The translations under genes were made by a program, and so were the position numbers. This document shows positions 1 through 9,031 of a stretch of 39,025 bases of DNA, one piece after another (the first letter of the stretch is position 1; each line of letters begins with the position of its first letter). This stretch comes from Micropruina sp. GTDB lineage: Bacteria; Actinomycetota; Actinomycetes; Propionibacteriales; Propionibacteriaceae. The notes under the pieces were generated by a model. That model was not told the DNA's origin. It saw only the letters and a program-made list of their open reading frames with translations, and did no database searches. Location: NCBI GenBank assembly GCA_018055925.1, contig JAGPGQ010000007.1:1-39025 (forward strand). Direction: 5' to 3'.

Positions 1-788
1 TCCTTGACGAAGATGGTGGGGTCGGGCGAGTAGTCGATGATGTCGATCTTCTCCTCGTTCAGTTCGTGCATCACCGCCCGCACCCGCTGTCCCATCGGGC
101 CGATGCAGGCGCCCTTCGCCGACACGTCCGGGTTGTGCGACAGCACCGCGATCTTGGTCCGGTGGCCGGCCTCCCGGGCGATCGCCTTGATCTCGACGAC
201 CCCCTGCTCGATCTCGGGCACCTCGAGCCGGAACAGCTTCTGCACCAGGTTGGGGTGGGTGCGGGACACCACCACCTGCGGTCCGCGCAGTTCGCGGCGC
301 ACCGAGACCACGTAGACCCGGAGCCGCTTGCCGTGCGAGTAGTCCTCGCCGGGCACCTGTTCGGCCTGCGGCATGATCGCCTCGATGCTGCCCAGGTCGA
401 CCCGGACGGTGCGCGAGTCGCGATCCTGCTGGATCACCCCGACCAGGATGTCGCCCTCGACGGCCGAGAAGTGGCCGAACTTCTGGTCGTCCTCGGCCTG
501 CCGGATGCGCTGGTAGATCACCTGCCGCGCGGTGGTCGCGGCGACCCGGCCGAAGCCGTCCGGGGTGTCGTCATACTCGCCGATCCGCTCGCCGTCCTCG
601 TCGCGTTCGGGGGCGAAGACGGTGACCCGTCCGGTCTTGCGGTCGAGTTCGACCCGGGAGCCGGGCACGGCGCCGTCGGTCTTCTCGTAGGCGTTCAGCA
701 GGGCGTCCTCGAGCGCCGCCACCAGCACCGCCATCGGGATCTCGCGGTCCCGCTCCAGGGCGCGCAGCGCCTCCATGTCGATGTCCAC
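1..788 (-). CDS. nusA: Transcription termination/antitermination factor NusA (5' part; 3' end beyond left edge)
   Basis: NusA binds RNA polymerase and nascent RNA and modulates pausing, termination and antitermination. About 262 codons are visible: the N-terminal RNAP-binding domain (MDIDMEALRALERDRE...), the S1 domain (about residues 120-200) and the start of KH1 with its G-P-M-G-Q-R loop near residue 245. The start is GTG at 788-786, preceded at 8 nt by GGAG (800-797), which lies inside the end of rimP. The rimP stop (793-791) is 2 nt from this start, so the two are translationally linked. The rest of KH1, KH2 and the carboxyl end lie outside the window. The rimP-nusA order is the normal bacterial one. 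Confidence 0.96.
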   Translation of the reverse strand, partial: MDIDMEALRALERDREIPMAVLVAALEDALLNAYEKTDGAVPGSRVELDRKTGRVTVFAPERDEDGERIGEYDDTPDGFGRVAATTARQVIYQRIRQAEDDQKFGHFSAVEGDILVGVIQQDRDSRTVRVDLGSIEAIMPQAEQVPGEDYSHGKRLRVYVVSVRRELRGPQVVVSRTHPNLVQKLFRLEVPEIEQGVVEIKAIAREAGHRTKIAVLSHNPDVSAKGACIGPMGQRVRAVMHELNEEKIDIIDYSPDPTIFVK

Positions 789-790
789 GA

Positions 791-1261
791 TCAATTCTCC
801 TCGTCGTCGATGCTGCGGTTGAGTTCGACCTGCACCAGGGCGCGGCTGATCTCGGCCAGGGCCAGGGTGCGGCTGCTGCCGGTGACGTCGAGGGTCACCG
901 CGTCGTCGGTGACGCCGGTGATCCGTCCGGTCACCGCACCCTCACCCGTGGTCACCGCGATCAGGCGGCCGGTGTTGCGCCGGAAGTGCTTGGGTTCGGT
1001 CAGCGGACGGCTCACCCCGCGCGAGGAGACCTCGAGCGTCCAGGGTCGCGAGCCGAGCGCGTCGTCGAGCACCCGTGAGATGGCCCGGGTGGCGTCGGCG
1101 ATCTCGTCCAGGGACGGGCCGCGGCCCCGGGGTCCGTCCCCGTCGAGGAAGATCTGCACCACCCGCCGCCGGCCGGCCGGGACCACCTCGACCCGGTCGA
1201 CCTCCAGCCCGCAGGAGCCGACCGCCGGGCTGATCAGCGAAGCGATCGTTGCTGAGTCCAT
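791..1261 (-). CDS. rimP: Ribosome maturation factor RimP
   Basis: RimP assists 30S subunit assembly. The protein is 156 aa, of normal length, with the typical core near residues 20-100: 'LEVDRVEV', 'RRVVQIFLDGDGPRGRGPSLDEIADATRAISRVLDD', and 'LEVSSRGVSRPLTEPKHFRRNTGR' (the conserved E-V-S-S-x-G-x-x-R-P-L motif). The ATG at 1261 was chosen because GAGGAGG lies just upstream; the longer in-frame opening to 1354 has no ribosome site. It is the first gene of the rimP-nusA unit and is divergent from the lipoprotein gene starting at 1393. Confidence 0.95.
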   Translation of the reverse strand: MDSATIASLISPAVGSCGLEVDRVEVVPAGRRRVVQIFLDGDGPRGRGPSLDEIADATRAISRVLDDALGSRPWTLEVSSRGVSRPLTEPKHFRRNTGRLIAVTTGEGAVTGRITGVTDDAVTLDVTGSSRTLALAEISRALVQVELNRSIDDEEN

Positions 1262-1380
1262 GGGGGTGCCTCCTCGATCCGGTTTTTCCGTGCAGTTGTG
1301 GCCGGGCGAACCGGCTCGTGCCGAAACCATACCCAGCCGCCAACCGGCAACCAAGAACGGCCGGCGCCGGGCGTGGCTGC

Positions 1381-1386
1381 CACAAT
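1381..1386 (+). promoter_or_regulatory. Putative -10 box of a leaderless promoter
   Basis: CACAAT is followed by six bases (GAGGCG) and then the GTG start of the lipoprotein gene at 1393. The same CACAAT-6-GTG arrangement is found at the minus-strand gene starting at 5214 in the same copper cluster. I see no clear -35 box. Confidence 0.35.
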
Positions 1387-1392
1387 GAGGCG

Positions 1393-2235
1393 GTGCGCCA
1401 CCCTGCTCCGATCGTCCCGCTGCTGGTCTGCGGACTGGTCTGGCTGGCCGGCTGCACCGCGCCGGCGCCGGCGTCGCCTAGTCCGTCCGAGCCGGCGGCC
1501 CACAGCCATGGCAGCGGCCCGGAGCACGTCACCCCGCTGGTCGGGGACGGCACCCGGCACACCGAGTTCGGCTACAGCCTGGAGCGGCTGCGGCTGCCGG
1601 AGCGGGCCGGGGTGCCGGGCACGGTCTCGTTCCAGATCCGGTTCGGCGGCCGGCCGGTGACCGACTACATCGCGGAGCAGACCAAGGACCTGCATCTGTA
1701 CGTGGTGCGGTCCGATCTCGGCGTGTTCCGGCACCTGCATCCCAGCCTCGGCCCGGACGGCACCTGGACGGCCCCGATGACGCTGCCGGCGGGTGGCCGG
1801 TACCGGGTGATCGCCGAGTTGGTCGCACGGGTGGACGCCGACAGCGGCGAGGCGGTGATGCTGGGCCGTTCCGGCACGGTGCGCGGGGCGTCGGGGCCGG
1901 CGGCTCATCCGGAGCCCGGTGGGGTGACGGCCGAGATCGAGGGCGGGCTGCGGGTCGGGCCGCAGGAGAGGCTGACCGTGGTCGTCCGGCATCCGGACGG
2001 CGGGCCGGTGCAGCTCGGCGACTACCTCGGCACGGCGGCCCACGTGACCGCCTTCGACCGGGACACGGGCAGGCTCACCCACCTGCATCCGCTCGGCGCG
2101 CCGACGATGGACGCGGGCGGCACCCGGCTGAGCTTCCACACCCAGGTGATGCAGCCCGGACGGTACCTGTGCTTCGTCCAGGTGCGGGTCGACGGGTTCC
2201 TGCACACCCTGCGGGTGGAGACCACCGCGGGCTGA
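1393..2235 (+). CDS. Secreted lipoprotein with two HLHP motifs, probable metal (copper)-handling protein
   Basis: The 280-aa protein begins with a short hydrophobic signal ending in the lipobox L-A-G-C (Cys21), so it should be anchored to the outer face of the membrane. The mature part has two beta-rich segments, each carrying a His-Leu-His-Pro motif: 'DLHLYVVRSDLGVFRHLHP' near residue 115 and 'GRLTHLHPLGAP' near residue 235. This family of actinobacterial secreted proteins is usually found beside copC/copD and ycnI, as here, where it converges on the CopC-CopD gene (9 bp apart). A copper-binding or delivery role is inferred from the His motifs and neighbours. The GTG at 1393 is used because the signal peptide starts there; more upstream starts would place a long charged stretch before it. 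Confidence 0.75.
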   Translation: MRHPAPIVPLLVCGLVWLAGCTAPAPASPSPSEPAAHSHGSGPEHVTPLVGDGTRHTEFGYSLERLRLPERAGVPGTVSFQIRFGGRPVTDYIAEQTKDLHLYVVRSDLGVFRHLHPSLGPDGTWTAPMTLPAGGRYRVIAELVARVDADSGEAVMLGRSGTVRGASGPAAHPEPGGVTAEIEGGLRVGPQERLTVVVRHPDGGPVQLGDYLGTAAHVTAFDRDTGRLTHLHPLGAPTMDAGGTRLSFHTQVMQPGRYLCFVQVRVDGFLHTLRVETTAG

Positions 2236-2244
2236 ACTGAGTGG

Positions 2245-3912
2245 TCAGCCGACGGTCAGCGGGATCGTGGTGACCGGGTTCTCGAACTCCCCCAGCTGCA
2301 GGCCGACCTGCACCCGCCAGGCGCCCGGGGCGGGCAGCACCACGGGCGCCGTCCAGGTGCCGGCGGCCTCCCCGGCGAGCTCGACCTCGCCGAGGTCGAC
2401 CAGGTCGGATCTGAGCCGCACCTCTGGCGGGTGTGCGGGTTCGACGGGTTCGCCGGCGGCGTCCTGCAGTTGCACGTGCAGCCGGCTCCGGCCGACCCGG
2501 GCGGGGACCAGTTCGGCCAGCACGACCAGGTCGCCCAGTTGGGCGCGGCCGACGCCGGTGGGCCGGGGTGCCGCCGACGCCGGCTCGGGCCGTGGGGACT
2601 GGTCGACCAGGAAGCCGGTGACGCCCACGACCAGGGCCAGGACGGCCGCCTCGGCGGCCACCACCCGACCGATCCGCCGCCGGCCGGGCGCGACCGTACC
2701 GTCCCGGGATCGTTCCGAGCGGGCGCTGGGGAGCAGCACGAACCGGTTCCAGCCGGCCAGGGCGACGGCGACCACGCCCAGTGCGATCTTGGCCAGCAGC
2801 AGGCGGCCGTACCCGGTGCCGAACAGTGCCTCCCAGGTGCCGACGATCCGCCAGGCGAGGATCGTCCCGGAGATCACCAGCAACCCCAGCAGGCCGGCGG
2901 CCAGGGCCGAGAACCGGGTGAGGACGCCGACCGCCTGGGCGTGCCGCACCCGGGCGGAGCCGAGCGCGAGCGCCAGGCCGACCAGGCCGCCGAGCCAGAC
3001 GCCGCCGGTCAGCACGTGCAGCACGTCCACGGCGATCAGCAGCAGCTGGGGTTCGACGGCGCGGGTGTGCCCGCTGAGCGACGGGCCGGCCGCCGCGACC
3101 AGCGCACCGGCGCCGGCCAGCGAACGCGCCACGGGCGGCGTCCGTCCCCGGCGGGACGCGGCGACGCACAGGGCGAGCCCGGCGAGCACCACCCCCGACG
3201 CGACCAGCGCCGACGGCGGGACTGCGGCCCAGGTCGCCGGCGAGGTCACCGCCGCGATCGTCAGGCCCTGCTGGTCGGCGACCGTCAGGGGCAGGCCGGC
3301 CAGGGCGCCGGCCGAGGCGGCGGCGGCCGTCCAGGGCAGCAGAGCGCCGATCCGGTCGCGCAGCCTCCGGGCGACCGGCGGGGCGGGCAGCACGAAGGCG
3401 GCGAACACCGTGAGGCCGAGGGTCAGCAGCAGCCCGGCGTACAGCAGGGCCTGCGCGATGCCCAGCGGCAGCACCACCGGACGCTCCGCGGTGCCGGTCG
3501 TCGGGGGCGGGTTGACCTGTGGGCTGGCCCGGCCCACCGAGAAGGTGAGCGAGCCGGCGACCGGGTGGCCGTCGTCCGAGACCACCCGCCAGGCGAGGAT
3601 GTAGGTGCCGTCGAGCCCGGTGGGCAGTTCGACGGTGACCACCGCGTCCAGCGTCGACGCCGTCACGGGCAGCCGGGTCCCGGCGGCGTCGAAGAACTGG
3701 ACGCCGTTGGCGGGCAGCGAGACCGGCTCGTCGAAGCGCAGGCTGGCCCGCTCGGGGGCCGTGGGCAGCACCGATCCGGCGGCCGGGTCGGTGCCGACCA
3801 GGGTGGCGTGCGCGGCGGCCCGGCCGGCGGGCGCGCTCAGCGCCAGCAGGCAGGCCAGGGTGGTGGCGGCGAGCCGGAGGGCCCACCGCCACCACGGGCA
3901 ACGTCCGTCCAC
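2245..3912 (-). CDS. CopC-CopD fusion copper resistance/uptake membrane protein
   Basis: 555 aa. A signal peptide (residues 1-34) ends 'RAAA', leaving His35 as the mature N-terminus ('HATLVGTDPAAGS'). This is the classic CopC start, in which the N-terminal amine and His1 bind Cu(II). The further CopC ligands are visible in 'SDDGHPVAGSLTF' (Asp114, His116). Residues about 145-430 form the multi-helix CopD domain. Residues about 455-555 form a beta-rich extracytoplasmic domain resembling YtkA/FixH-type modules. This layout matches YcnJ-like CopCD proteins involved in copper import or homeostasis. The start is GTG at 3912, 8 bp after the ycnI stop, so the two genes form one unit. Direction of copper transport cannot be read from sequence. 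Confidence 0.9.
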   Translation of the reverse strand: MDGRCPWWRWALRLAATTLACLLALSAPAGRAAAHATLVGTDPAAGSVLPTAPERASLRFDEPVSLPANGVQFFDAAGTRLPVTASTLDAVVTVELPTGLDGTYILAWRVVSDDGHPVAGSLTFSVGRASPQVNPPPTTGTAERPVVLPLGIAQALLYAGLLLTLGLTVFAAFVLPAPPVARRLRDRIGALLPWTAAAASAGALAGLPLTVADQQGLTIAAVTSPATWAAVPPSALVASGVVLAGLALCVAASRRGRTPPVARSLAGAGALVAAAGPSLSGHTRAVEPQLLLIAVDVLHVLTGGVWLGGLVGLALALGSARVRHAQAVGVLTRFSALAAGLLGLLVISGTILAWRIVGTWEALFGTGYGRLLLAKIALGVVAVALAGWNRFVLLPSARSERSRDGTVAPGRRRIGRVVAAEAAVLALVVGVTGFLVDQSPRPEPASAAPRPTGVGRAQLGDLVVLAELVPARVGRSRLHVQLQDAAGEPVEPAHPPEVRLRSDLVDLGEVELAGEAAGTWTAPVVLPAPGAWRVQVGLQLGEFENPVTTIPLTVG

Positions 3913-3920
3913 GAACGCTC

Positions 3921-4589
3921 TCAGCCCCGGCGGCGCACCAGGACCAGGGCGGTGGCGCCGAGGATCAGCCCGAGCACCCCGGCACCGGCGCCGAGCCCGA
4001 CCAGCAGGTTTCCGCCGGAATCGGAGCCGGGCTCCGGGGCCGGGGACGCGTCGGGCGCCGCGGTGACGGTCAGCGTGGGTGCCGGCCGGTCGAGGTCGTG
4101 GGTGTTCTGGCCCCGGGTGGCCACCTGGTTCCAGGCGGTCTGTCCCTCCAGGCAGGTCTGGACGGTCGGGAAGACCAGCGTCCCGGGCTGTTCGGGCAGG
4201 GTGAGCGCCAGTTCGAAGGCGTCCCGCTGGCCGTCGGGCAACGGGGTCTTGGCCAGGTACACGATGACGTCGTCGCGTTGGGTGACCTGGTTGCCGTGGC
4301 CGTCGGTGATCGGCTGGTCCAACGTCCTCTTGGTCACGGTGACGCTGTACAGCGGGTGCCGGGTCGGGTTCACCCGGGTGATGGTCTCGGGGATCTGGAT
4401 GGCGATCCGGACGGTCGGGGAGCCGTCGCAGCCGTGCGGCACGGAGAAGGTCAGCACGGCGCTGGACCCCGCGGTGGTGGTGCTGGCGGTCATGCCGACA
4501 TGGGCGTGGGCCGGCGCCGCGGAGGCGGTCAGGGCCAGCGCCACGGCGGCGGGGAGGGCGAGAGCGCGCACGCTCGAACGAACAGACAT
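3921..4589 (-). CDS. YcnI-family (DUF1775) copper-binding membrane-anchored protein
   Basis: 222 aa. A signal peptide ends A-H-A, giving His30 as the mature first residue ('HVGMTAS'). In characterised YcnI this His forms a mono-histidine brace for Cu(II) together with a Trp; a matching Trp153 is present in 'GQTAWNQVATRG'. Two cysteines (Cys54, Cys146) could form a disulfide. A Pro/Ala-rich linker (about 173-190) leads to one C-terminal membrane helix ending in RRR. The ATG at 4589 was chosen because the signal peptide begins there; the in-frame opening continues upstream without plausible sequence. It is co-directional with the CopCD gene (8 bp), and the pair resembles the Bacillus ycnI-ycnJ order. 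Confidence 0.9.
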   Translation of the reverse strand: MSVRSSVRALALPAAVALALTASAAPAHAHVGMTASTTTAGSSAVLTFSVPHGCDGSPTVRIAIQIPETITRVNPTRHPLYSVTVTKRTLDQPITDGHGNQVTQRDDVIVYLAKTPLPDGQRDAFELALTLPEQPGTLVFPTVQTCLEGQTAWNQVATRGQNTHDLDRPAPTLTVTAAPDASPAPEPGSDSGGNLLVGLGAGAGVLGLILGATALVLVRRRG

Positions 4590-4680
4590 GGATGGTTTCA
4601 CTTTCACGGAACGGGTTGGACTCGGGGCAGGCTGCCGCCGCCCGTCCGCGACCCCGTCCGGCTCGGACGGTGAAAACGGC

Positions 4681-5214
4681 TCAGGCGGCGAGGGCGCACG
4701 GCGGTGGTCCGCGCCGGGTCGCGCCGAGCGCCCAGATTCCACCGGCGGGCGTCCGCCGGATCCGGTCCGGACGGGGTCGGCGGGGCGCGGGCGCCGCCGG
4801 ACGAGGTGCCTTCGCCGCCAGCCTGAGCATCGTCCGCAGCCGGCGCCGGACGCTCCACACCACGGCGGTGATCAGCGCGCTCGCGAGGTGGGCCACCAGC
4901 ATCTGCCATGACGGCGACGCCTGCGCGCCCAGGTGGTGGGCATGCCCGGACGCCTCGGCCGACGCGGTGGTGAACGCCTCGTGCAGCACCCATTGCGCCG
5001 CGACCAGGGCCGGCACCAGCCAGCGGCGCCGCACGCGACGCCGCAGCACCAGCAGCGTGCAGACGTGCACCAGCCCGGCGAGGGTCAGCAACCATCCCGG
5101 CGTGGGCAGCCCGCCGCCGGCCGCGGCGTGCGCGGCCAGGACCCCGGCCATGATCTCGGTCGTGGCCAGCAGCGCGCGCCACCCCAGCCGCGGGCGGGGG
5201 CTGAACTGGGACAC
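4681..5214 (-). CDS. Small integral membrane protein of the copper cluster
   Basis: 177 aa with about four hydrophobic segments (residues about 15-32, 38-56, 62-80, 105-122) and a basic, Pro-rich cytosolic tail. A His-rich loop, 'ASGHAHHLGAQ', lies between helices 3 and 4. I do not recognise a named family; proteins of this kind commonly sit upstream of ycnI in actinobacteria. It is the first gene of the unit 5214 -> ycnI -> CopCD, with a 91-bp gap before ycnI. The GTG at 5214 follows a CACAAT box by six bases, suggesting a leaderless transcript. A role in copper handling is inferred from position and the His-rich loop only. Confidence 0.6.
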   Translation of the reverse strand: MSQFSPRPRLGWRALLATTEIMAGVLAAHAAAGGGLPTPGWLLTLAGLVHVCTLLVLRRRVRRRWLVPALVAAQWVLHEAFTTASAEASGHAHHLGAQASPSWQMLVAHLASALITAVVWSVRRRLRTMLRLAAKAPRPAAPAPRRPRPDRIRRTPAGGIWALGATRRGPPPCALAA

Positions 5215-5220
5215 CCCGGC

Positions 5221-5226
5221 ATTGTG
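5221..5226 (-). promoter_or_regulatory. Putative -10 box of a leaderless promoter (copper cluster)
   Basis: Read on the minus strand, CACAAT is followed by GCCGGG and then GTG at 5214. The upstream region contains CCGACA at an 18-bp spacing, a weak match to a -35 box. Confidence 0.35.
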
Positions 5227-5276
5227 TCAAACCCCTCCGACGGATGTCGGCGGCGCGACCGTCCGCACGCGTGCAG

Positions 5277-5282
5277 TAGCGT
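5277..5282 (+). promoter_or_regulatory. Putative -10 box of a leaderless promoter
   Basis: TAGCGT is followed by seven bases and then the GTG at 5290. This TANNNT spacing is typical of leaderless actinobacterial genes. No Shine-Dalgarno sequence is visible before the GTG. Confidence 0.4.
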
Positions 5283-5289
5283 CGGGCTG

Positions 5290-6225
5290 GTGATCTCACG
5301 TCGGGTGCTCCTGGTCGGCGGCACCGTGACCCTGGCCGGCTGCACCATCGGCCAGGACGTCGTCCGGCTGCCCTGGGAGCCACCCCCGGCGCTGCCGGTC
5401 ACGGCCGTCCCGGAGCTGCCCGGGCAGCTGGCCCAGGCGACCGCCCTGGCCGAACGGCTGGTCGCGAACGCGGCTGCCTGGAAGCTCACCGATCGGCAAC
5501 GGGCCAGCCTGGAGTGGTTCGGCGACGCCGTCGAACTGCATGCCCAGGTGCTGGCATCGGACGATCCGGCACGGCGTCAGCGGGTGGCGGCCGCGTTGCC
5601 GGCGGTGAGCGTGCCGGCCACGTCCGGGGCCGCTGCGACGTACCGGCGGCTGACCGCGGCGTTGACCCGGCTCCGGGGCGAGCACCGTGCCCGTGCGCTG
5701 GCGGCGTCCGGGCTGGCGGCCCTGCTGTGGGCCGGCCTGGCCGCGTTCAGCGGCACCATGGCGGTGGCGCTGCCGGGCGGGCCGGCGGCGCGGGGCGACG
5801 ACGACACCGGGCTGACCCCGGATCTCGGCGAGGGCGCGGCGGCGCGCGTCCGGGAACTCACGGCGCAGGCCATCTACAGCTATGAGCTCGCGCTGGCCGC
5901 GCCCACGTTGAGCGTGGCCCGCCGCGACGGGCTGCGGAATCGGCTCGCGGCCTGGCGGACCCTGGAACGCTCGCTGGACACCGCGGGCGTCCCGGACGTC
6001 CCGCCGGCGCTCGGCTACGACCTGAGGCCGGCGACCGACGCCGCCGGCGCGCGGCTGCTCGCCGCCCAGGCCGAACGAGCCGCGTTGCCGATCCTGGGGC
6101 GTTGGGTCGCCACCACCACGTCCGGCACCCAACGCCGGCTCGGCGTCGATGCCCTGATCGCCGCGCACACCTCGGCGGTCGGCCACGGCGCGCCGGCGCT
6201 GCGCTGGCCCGGTTGGCCGGCCTGA
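5290..6225 (+). CDS. Ferritin-like (DUF4439) lipoprotein
   Basis: 311 aa. The N-terminus, I-S-R-R-V-L-L-V-G-G, followed by the lipobox L-A-G-C (Cys18), looks like a Tat-type lipoprotein signal. The mature protein is alpha-helical. The C-terminal about 140 residues match the actinobacterial DUF4439 ferritin-like domain ('RVRELTAQAIYSYELALAAPTLSVARRDGLRNRLAAWR'). A gene of this family normally lies between proS and rimP in actinobacteria. Here it still lies in that interval, but is separated from rimP by the copper cluster and from proS by a TSUP gene. The function of the family is not established. The start is chosen for the signal peptide and the TAGCGT box 7 nt upstream. Confidence 0.8.
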   Translation: MISRRVLLVGGTVTLAGCTIGQDVVRLPWEPPPALPVTAVPELPGQLAQATALAERLVANAAAWKLTDRQRASLEWFGDAVELHAQVLASDDPARRQRVAAALPAVSVPATSGAAATYRRLTAALTRLRGEHRARALAASGLAALLWAGLAAFSGTMAVALPGGPAARGDDDTGLTPDLGEGAAARVRELTAQAIYSYELALAAPTLSVARRDGLRNRLAAWRTLERSLDTAGVPDVPPALGYDLRPATDAAGARLLAAQAERAALPILGRWVATTTSGTQRRLGVDALIAAHTSAVGHGAPALRWPGWPA

Positions 6226-6311
6226 GCCGGTTCGAGGTTGACCCCGAACGGTGGGTCGCTTCCCCGTTTGACGGACGGATCCCGGGACGCGACATCCGTC
6301 CCCGACGGCGG

Positions 6312-6381
6312 TGAACGGGAAAGGAACCGTCCCCTGAACCGGAATAGGAACCGTCCCCTGAACGGGAAAGGAACCGTCCCC
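6312..6381 (+). repeat. Array of three TGAACGGGAAAGGAACCGTCCCC-type repeats
   Basis: Three head-to-tail units lie at 6312-6334, 6335-6358 and 6359-6381 (23, 24 and 23 nt). Each is TGAAC(G/C)GGAA(T)AGG fused to the 12-mer GGAACCGTCCCC. The array lies between two convergent genes (DUF4439 protein and TSUP permease). The same family forms a second array at 20924-21066. Confidence 0.9.
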
Positions 6382-6388
6382 GGGGTGG

Positions 6389-7186
6389 TCAGCCGAGGTA
6401 GAGGTGCCAGGTGTCCCAGGCGAGCTTCGCGGCCAGCGCCGTCACCACGAGCAGGAAGACCCGGCGGATGAACGCGTTTCCCCTGGTCAGGGCCGTCCGG
6501 GCGCCGAGGAAGCCGCCGGTGAGGTTGGCCAGGCCCATCGCCAGGCCGAGGCCCCACAGCAGGTTGCCGGTGATCGCGAAGGCGACGATCGCGGCCGCGT
6601 TGGTGGTCAGGTTGGCGAGCTTCGCCAGAGCGCTCGAGGACAGGAAGTCGTGCCCGATCACCGATACCAGGGCGATCACGAAGAACGAGCCGGTGCCCGG
6701 GCCGATGAAGCCGTCCCAGGCGCCGACCACCAGGCCGATCGCGCCCATCCGGAGGCGGGCGTCGTTGCCGGTGTGCCGCACCCGGCCGTGCAGCCCCAGG
6801 TGCGGCCGCCGCCAGGTGTACCAGCCGACGCCGACCACGGCGAGCAGCACCAGCGGGGTGAAGTGCTGCCGGGCCAGGAAGTGGGTCAACTGGGCCCCCG
6901 ACCAGGAGCCGACCGCGGCCATCGCCAGCAGTGGCCAGGCCAGCCCCCAGTCCACCCGGATCGAGCGCAGGTAGGTGCCGGCCGCGATCGAGGTCCCCAT
7001 GAACGACGGCAGCTTGTTGGTGCCGGCGATGGTCGCCACCGGGACCTCGGACGGCAGCCCGATCAGCAACGCGGGCAGCTGGATCAGCCCGCCGCCGCCC
7101 ACCACCGCATCCACCCAGCCGGCGAGGAACGAGGCCAGCACCAGCAGGGCCAGGGTGAGCAGGGGCAGCTCGAGCCCGGTGACCAT
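6389..7186 (-). CDS. TSUP (TauE/SafE) family permease
   Basis: 265 aa with about eight hydrophobic helices. The two family hallmarks are visible in each half: 'GWVDAVVGGGGLIQLPALL' near residue 24 and 'GAWDGFIGPGTGSFFVIALV' near residue 155. TSUP proteins export or import sulfite, sulfoacetate or other organic/sulfur anions; the substrate is unknown here. The ATG at 7186 overlaps the proS stop by one base (TGATG), so translation is coupled to proS. The gene ends 8 bp beyond the repeat array. Confidence 0.88.
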   Translation of the reverse strand: MVTGLELPLLTLALLVLASFLAGWVDAVVGGGGLIQLPALLIGLPSEVPVATIAGTNKLPSFMGTSIAAGTYLRSIRVDWGLAWPLLAMAAVGSWSGAQLTHFLARQHFTPLVLLAVVGVGWYTWRRPHLGLHGRVRHTGNDARLRMGAIGLVVGAWDGFIGPGTGSFFVIALVSVIGHDFLSSSALAKLANLTTNAAAIVAFAITGNLLWGLGLAMGLANLTGGFLGARTALTRGNAFIRRVFLLVVTALAAKLAWDTWHLYLG

Positions 7187-8964
7187 CAGGGACGCAGCAG
7201 CCCGATCAGTTCGTCCGCGGCACCCTCGGCGTTCAGCTCGACGCGTTCGCCGCTCGCCCGGTCCCGCACCTCGATCAGACCGGACGCCAGGCCCCGGCCG
7301 ACCACGACGGTGGTCGGCATGCCGAGGATCTCGGCGTCGGTGAACTTCACCCCGGGACTCGCCTTCCGGTCGTCCAGCAGCACCTCGAAGCCGGCGGCCG
7401 ACAACGCCAGCGCCAGTCGTTCGGCGTACTCGGCCATCGCCGCGTCCTTGCCGGCCGGGACGATCTGGACGTCGAACGGCGCCAGCGCCCGCGGCCAGCA
7501 CAGGCCGCGCTCGTCGGCATGGGTCTCGGCGACCGCGGCGACCGCGCGCGACACCCCGACCCCGTAGGAGCCCATGGTGACGGTGACCAGCTTGCCGTTC
7601 TCGTTGAGCACCTTGAGGCCGAGCGCCTCGGCGTACTTGCGGCCCAGCTGGAAGATGTGGCCCATCTCGATGCCGCGCGCCAGGCTGAGCGGCCCGGAGC
7701 CGTCCGGTGCCGGATCGCCCTCGCGGATCTCGGCCACGTCCAGCACGCCGTCGGCGCTGAAGTCGCGCTCGCAGACCAGGTCGTAGACGTGCCGTCCGGG
7801 CTGATTCGCGCCGGTGATCCACCGGGTGCCGGCCACCACGGCCGGATCGGTCAGGTACATCACCTTGCCGGCCGGGGGTTCGTCGCCCTCGAACTCGCCG
7901 ACACCCAGCGCGCCCGGCCCGATGTAGCCCTTGACCAGATCGGGGTAGGCCTCGAAGTCGGCGTCGCCGAACGGCTCCACCTCGGCCGGATCGACCGCGG
8001 CCTCGAGCCGCTTCAGGTCGACCTCCCGGTCGCCGGGCAGGCCGATCGCGAGCGGCGTCCGGGTACCGTCCGGGTCGCGCAGCATGAACAGCACGTTCTT
8101 CAGCGTGTCGGACGCCCGCCAGGGCCGGTCGGCGCGCGGGAACCGCTCATTGCTCAGCGCCACCAGGGTGTCGATCGTCGGAGTGTCCGGGGTGTCCTCC
8201 ACGTGCGCCGCCGGAGCGTCGGACGCGTCCACCACCTCGGCCAGCGGACGGACCACCGCCTCGACGTTGGCGGCGTAACCGCCGGGCGAACGGACGAAGG
8301 TGTCCTCGCCGGACTCGGCGATCGCCAGGAACTCCTCCGAGGCCGATCCGCCCATCGCGCCCGAGGTGGCCCGGACGATCACGAACTCCAGCCCGAGTCG
8401 GTTCATGATCGCGATGTAGGCCTCGCGGTGCGCCTGGTAGGACGCCTCCAGCCCGGCGTCGTCGACGTCGAACGAGTAGGAGTCCTTCATCACGAACTCG
8501 CGGCCGCGCAGGATCCCCGCGCGCGGCCGGGCTTCGTCGCGGTACTTGGTCTGCACCTGGTACAGGCTGAGCGGCAGGTCCTTGTACGAGCTGTACAGGT
8601 CCTTCACCAGCAGGGTGAACATCTCCTCGTGGGTCGGCCCGAGCAGGTAGTCGCCGCCCTTGCGGTCCTTCAACCGGAACAGGTTCGGCCCGTACTGGGT
8701 CCACCGGTTCGTCGCCTCGTAGGGCTCCCGGGGCAGCAGCGCCGGGAAGCGCACCTCCTGCGCGCCGATGGCGTCCATCTCCTCGCGGACGATGCGCTCG
8801 ACCTTGGCCAGCACCTTCAGGCCCAGCGGCAGCCAGCTGTAGATGCCCGGCGCCGAGCGCCGGATGTAGCCGGCGCGCACCAGCCACCGATGGCTGGCGA
8901 CCTCGGCATCGGCGGGATCGTCGCGCAGCGTGCGCACGAACAGTTTCGACAGTCGGGTGATCAC
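7186..8964 (-). CDS. proS: Prolyl-tRNA synthetase (bacterial type with editing domain)
   Basis: 592 aa, usual for the bacterial form. It charges tRNA-Pro with proline in the cytoplasm. Class II motifs are visible: motif 1 around '[18 protein letters not shown]', motif 2 '[26 protein letters not shown]', and motif 3 '[16 protein letters not shown]'. An INS editing domain is inserted at about residues 215-380, and the anticodon-binding domain is C-terminal ('[23 protein letters not shown]'). The GTG at 8964 is chosen because AGAGAGG lies just upstream and the family N-terminus starts I-T-R-L-S-K-L-F. The in-frame extension to 9045 is not homologous. Confidence 0.96.
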   Translation of the reverse strand: MITRLSKLFVRTLRDDPADAEVASHRWLVRAGYIRRSAPGIYSWLPLGLKVLAKVERIVREEMDAIGAQEVRFPALLPREPYEATNRWTQYGPNLFRLKDRKGGDYLLGPTHEEMFTLLVKDLYSSYKDLPLSLYQVQTKYRDEARPRAGILRGREFVMKDSYSFDVDDAGLEASYQAHREAYIAIMNRLGLEFVIVRATSGAMGGSASEEFLAIAESGEDTFVRSPGGYAANVEAVVRPLAEVVDASDAPAAHVEDTPDTPTIDTLVALSNERFPRADRPWRASDTLKNVLFMLRDPDGTRTPLAIGLPGDREVDLKRLEAAVDPAEVEPFGDADFEAYPDLVKGYIGPGALGVGEFEGDEPPAGKVMYLTDPAVVAGTRWITGANQPGRHVYDLVCERDFSADGVLDVAEIREGDPAPDGSGPLSLARGIEMGHIFQLGRKYAEALGLKVLNENGKLVTVTMGSYGVGVSRAVAAVAETHADERGLCWPRALAPFDVQIVPAGKDAAMAEYAERLALALSAAGFEVLLDDRKASPGVKFTDAEILGMPTTVVVGRGLASGLIEVRDRASGERVELNAEGAADELIGLLRP

Positions 8965-9031
8965 GTCGCAGACCTCTCTTGACGGACGAGCAGGGGCCAG
9001 CCTAACGGCCCGACCGGGACCGCGTCGCCGG

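Noticed and set aside
2431..4911. An 826-codon plus-strand open frame opposite CopCD and YcnI.
   Set aside because: Antisense to genes with signal peptides and copper motifs; low-complexity translation; shadow frame.
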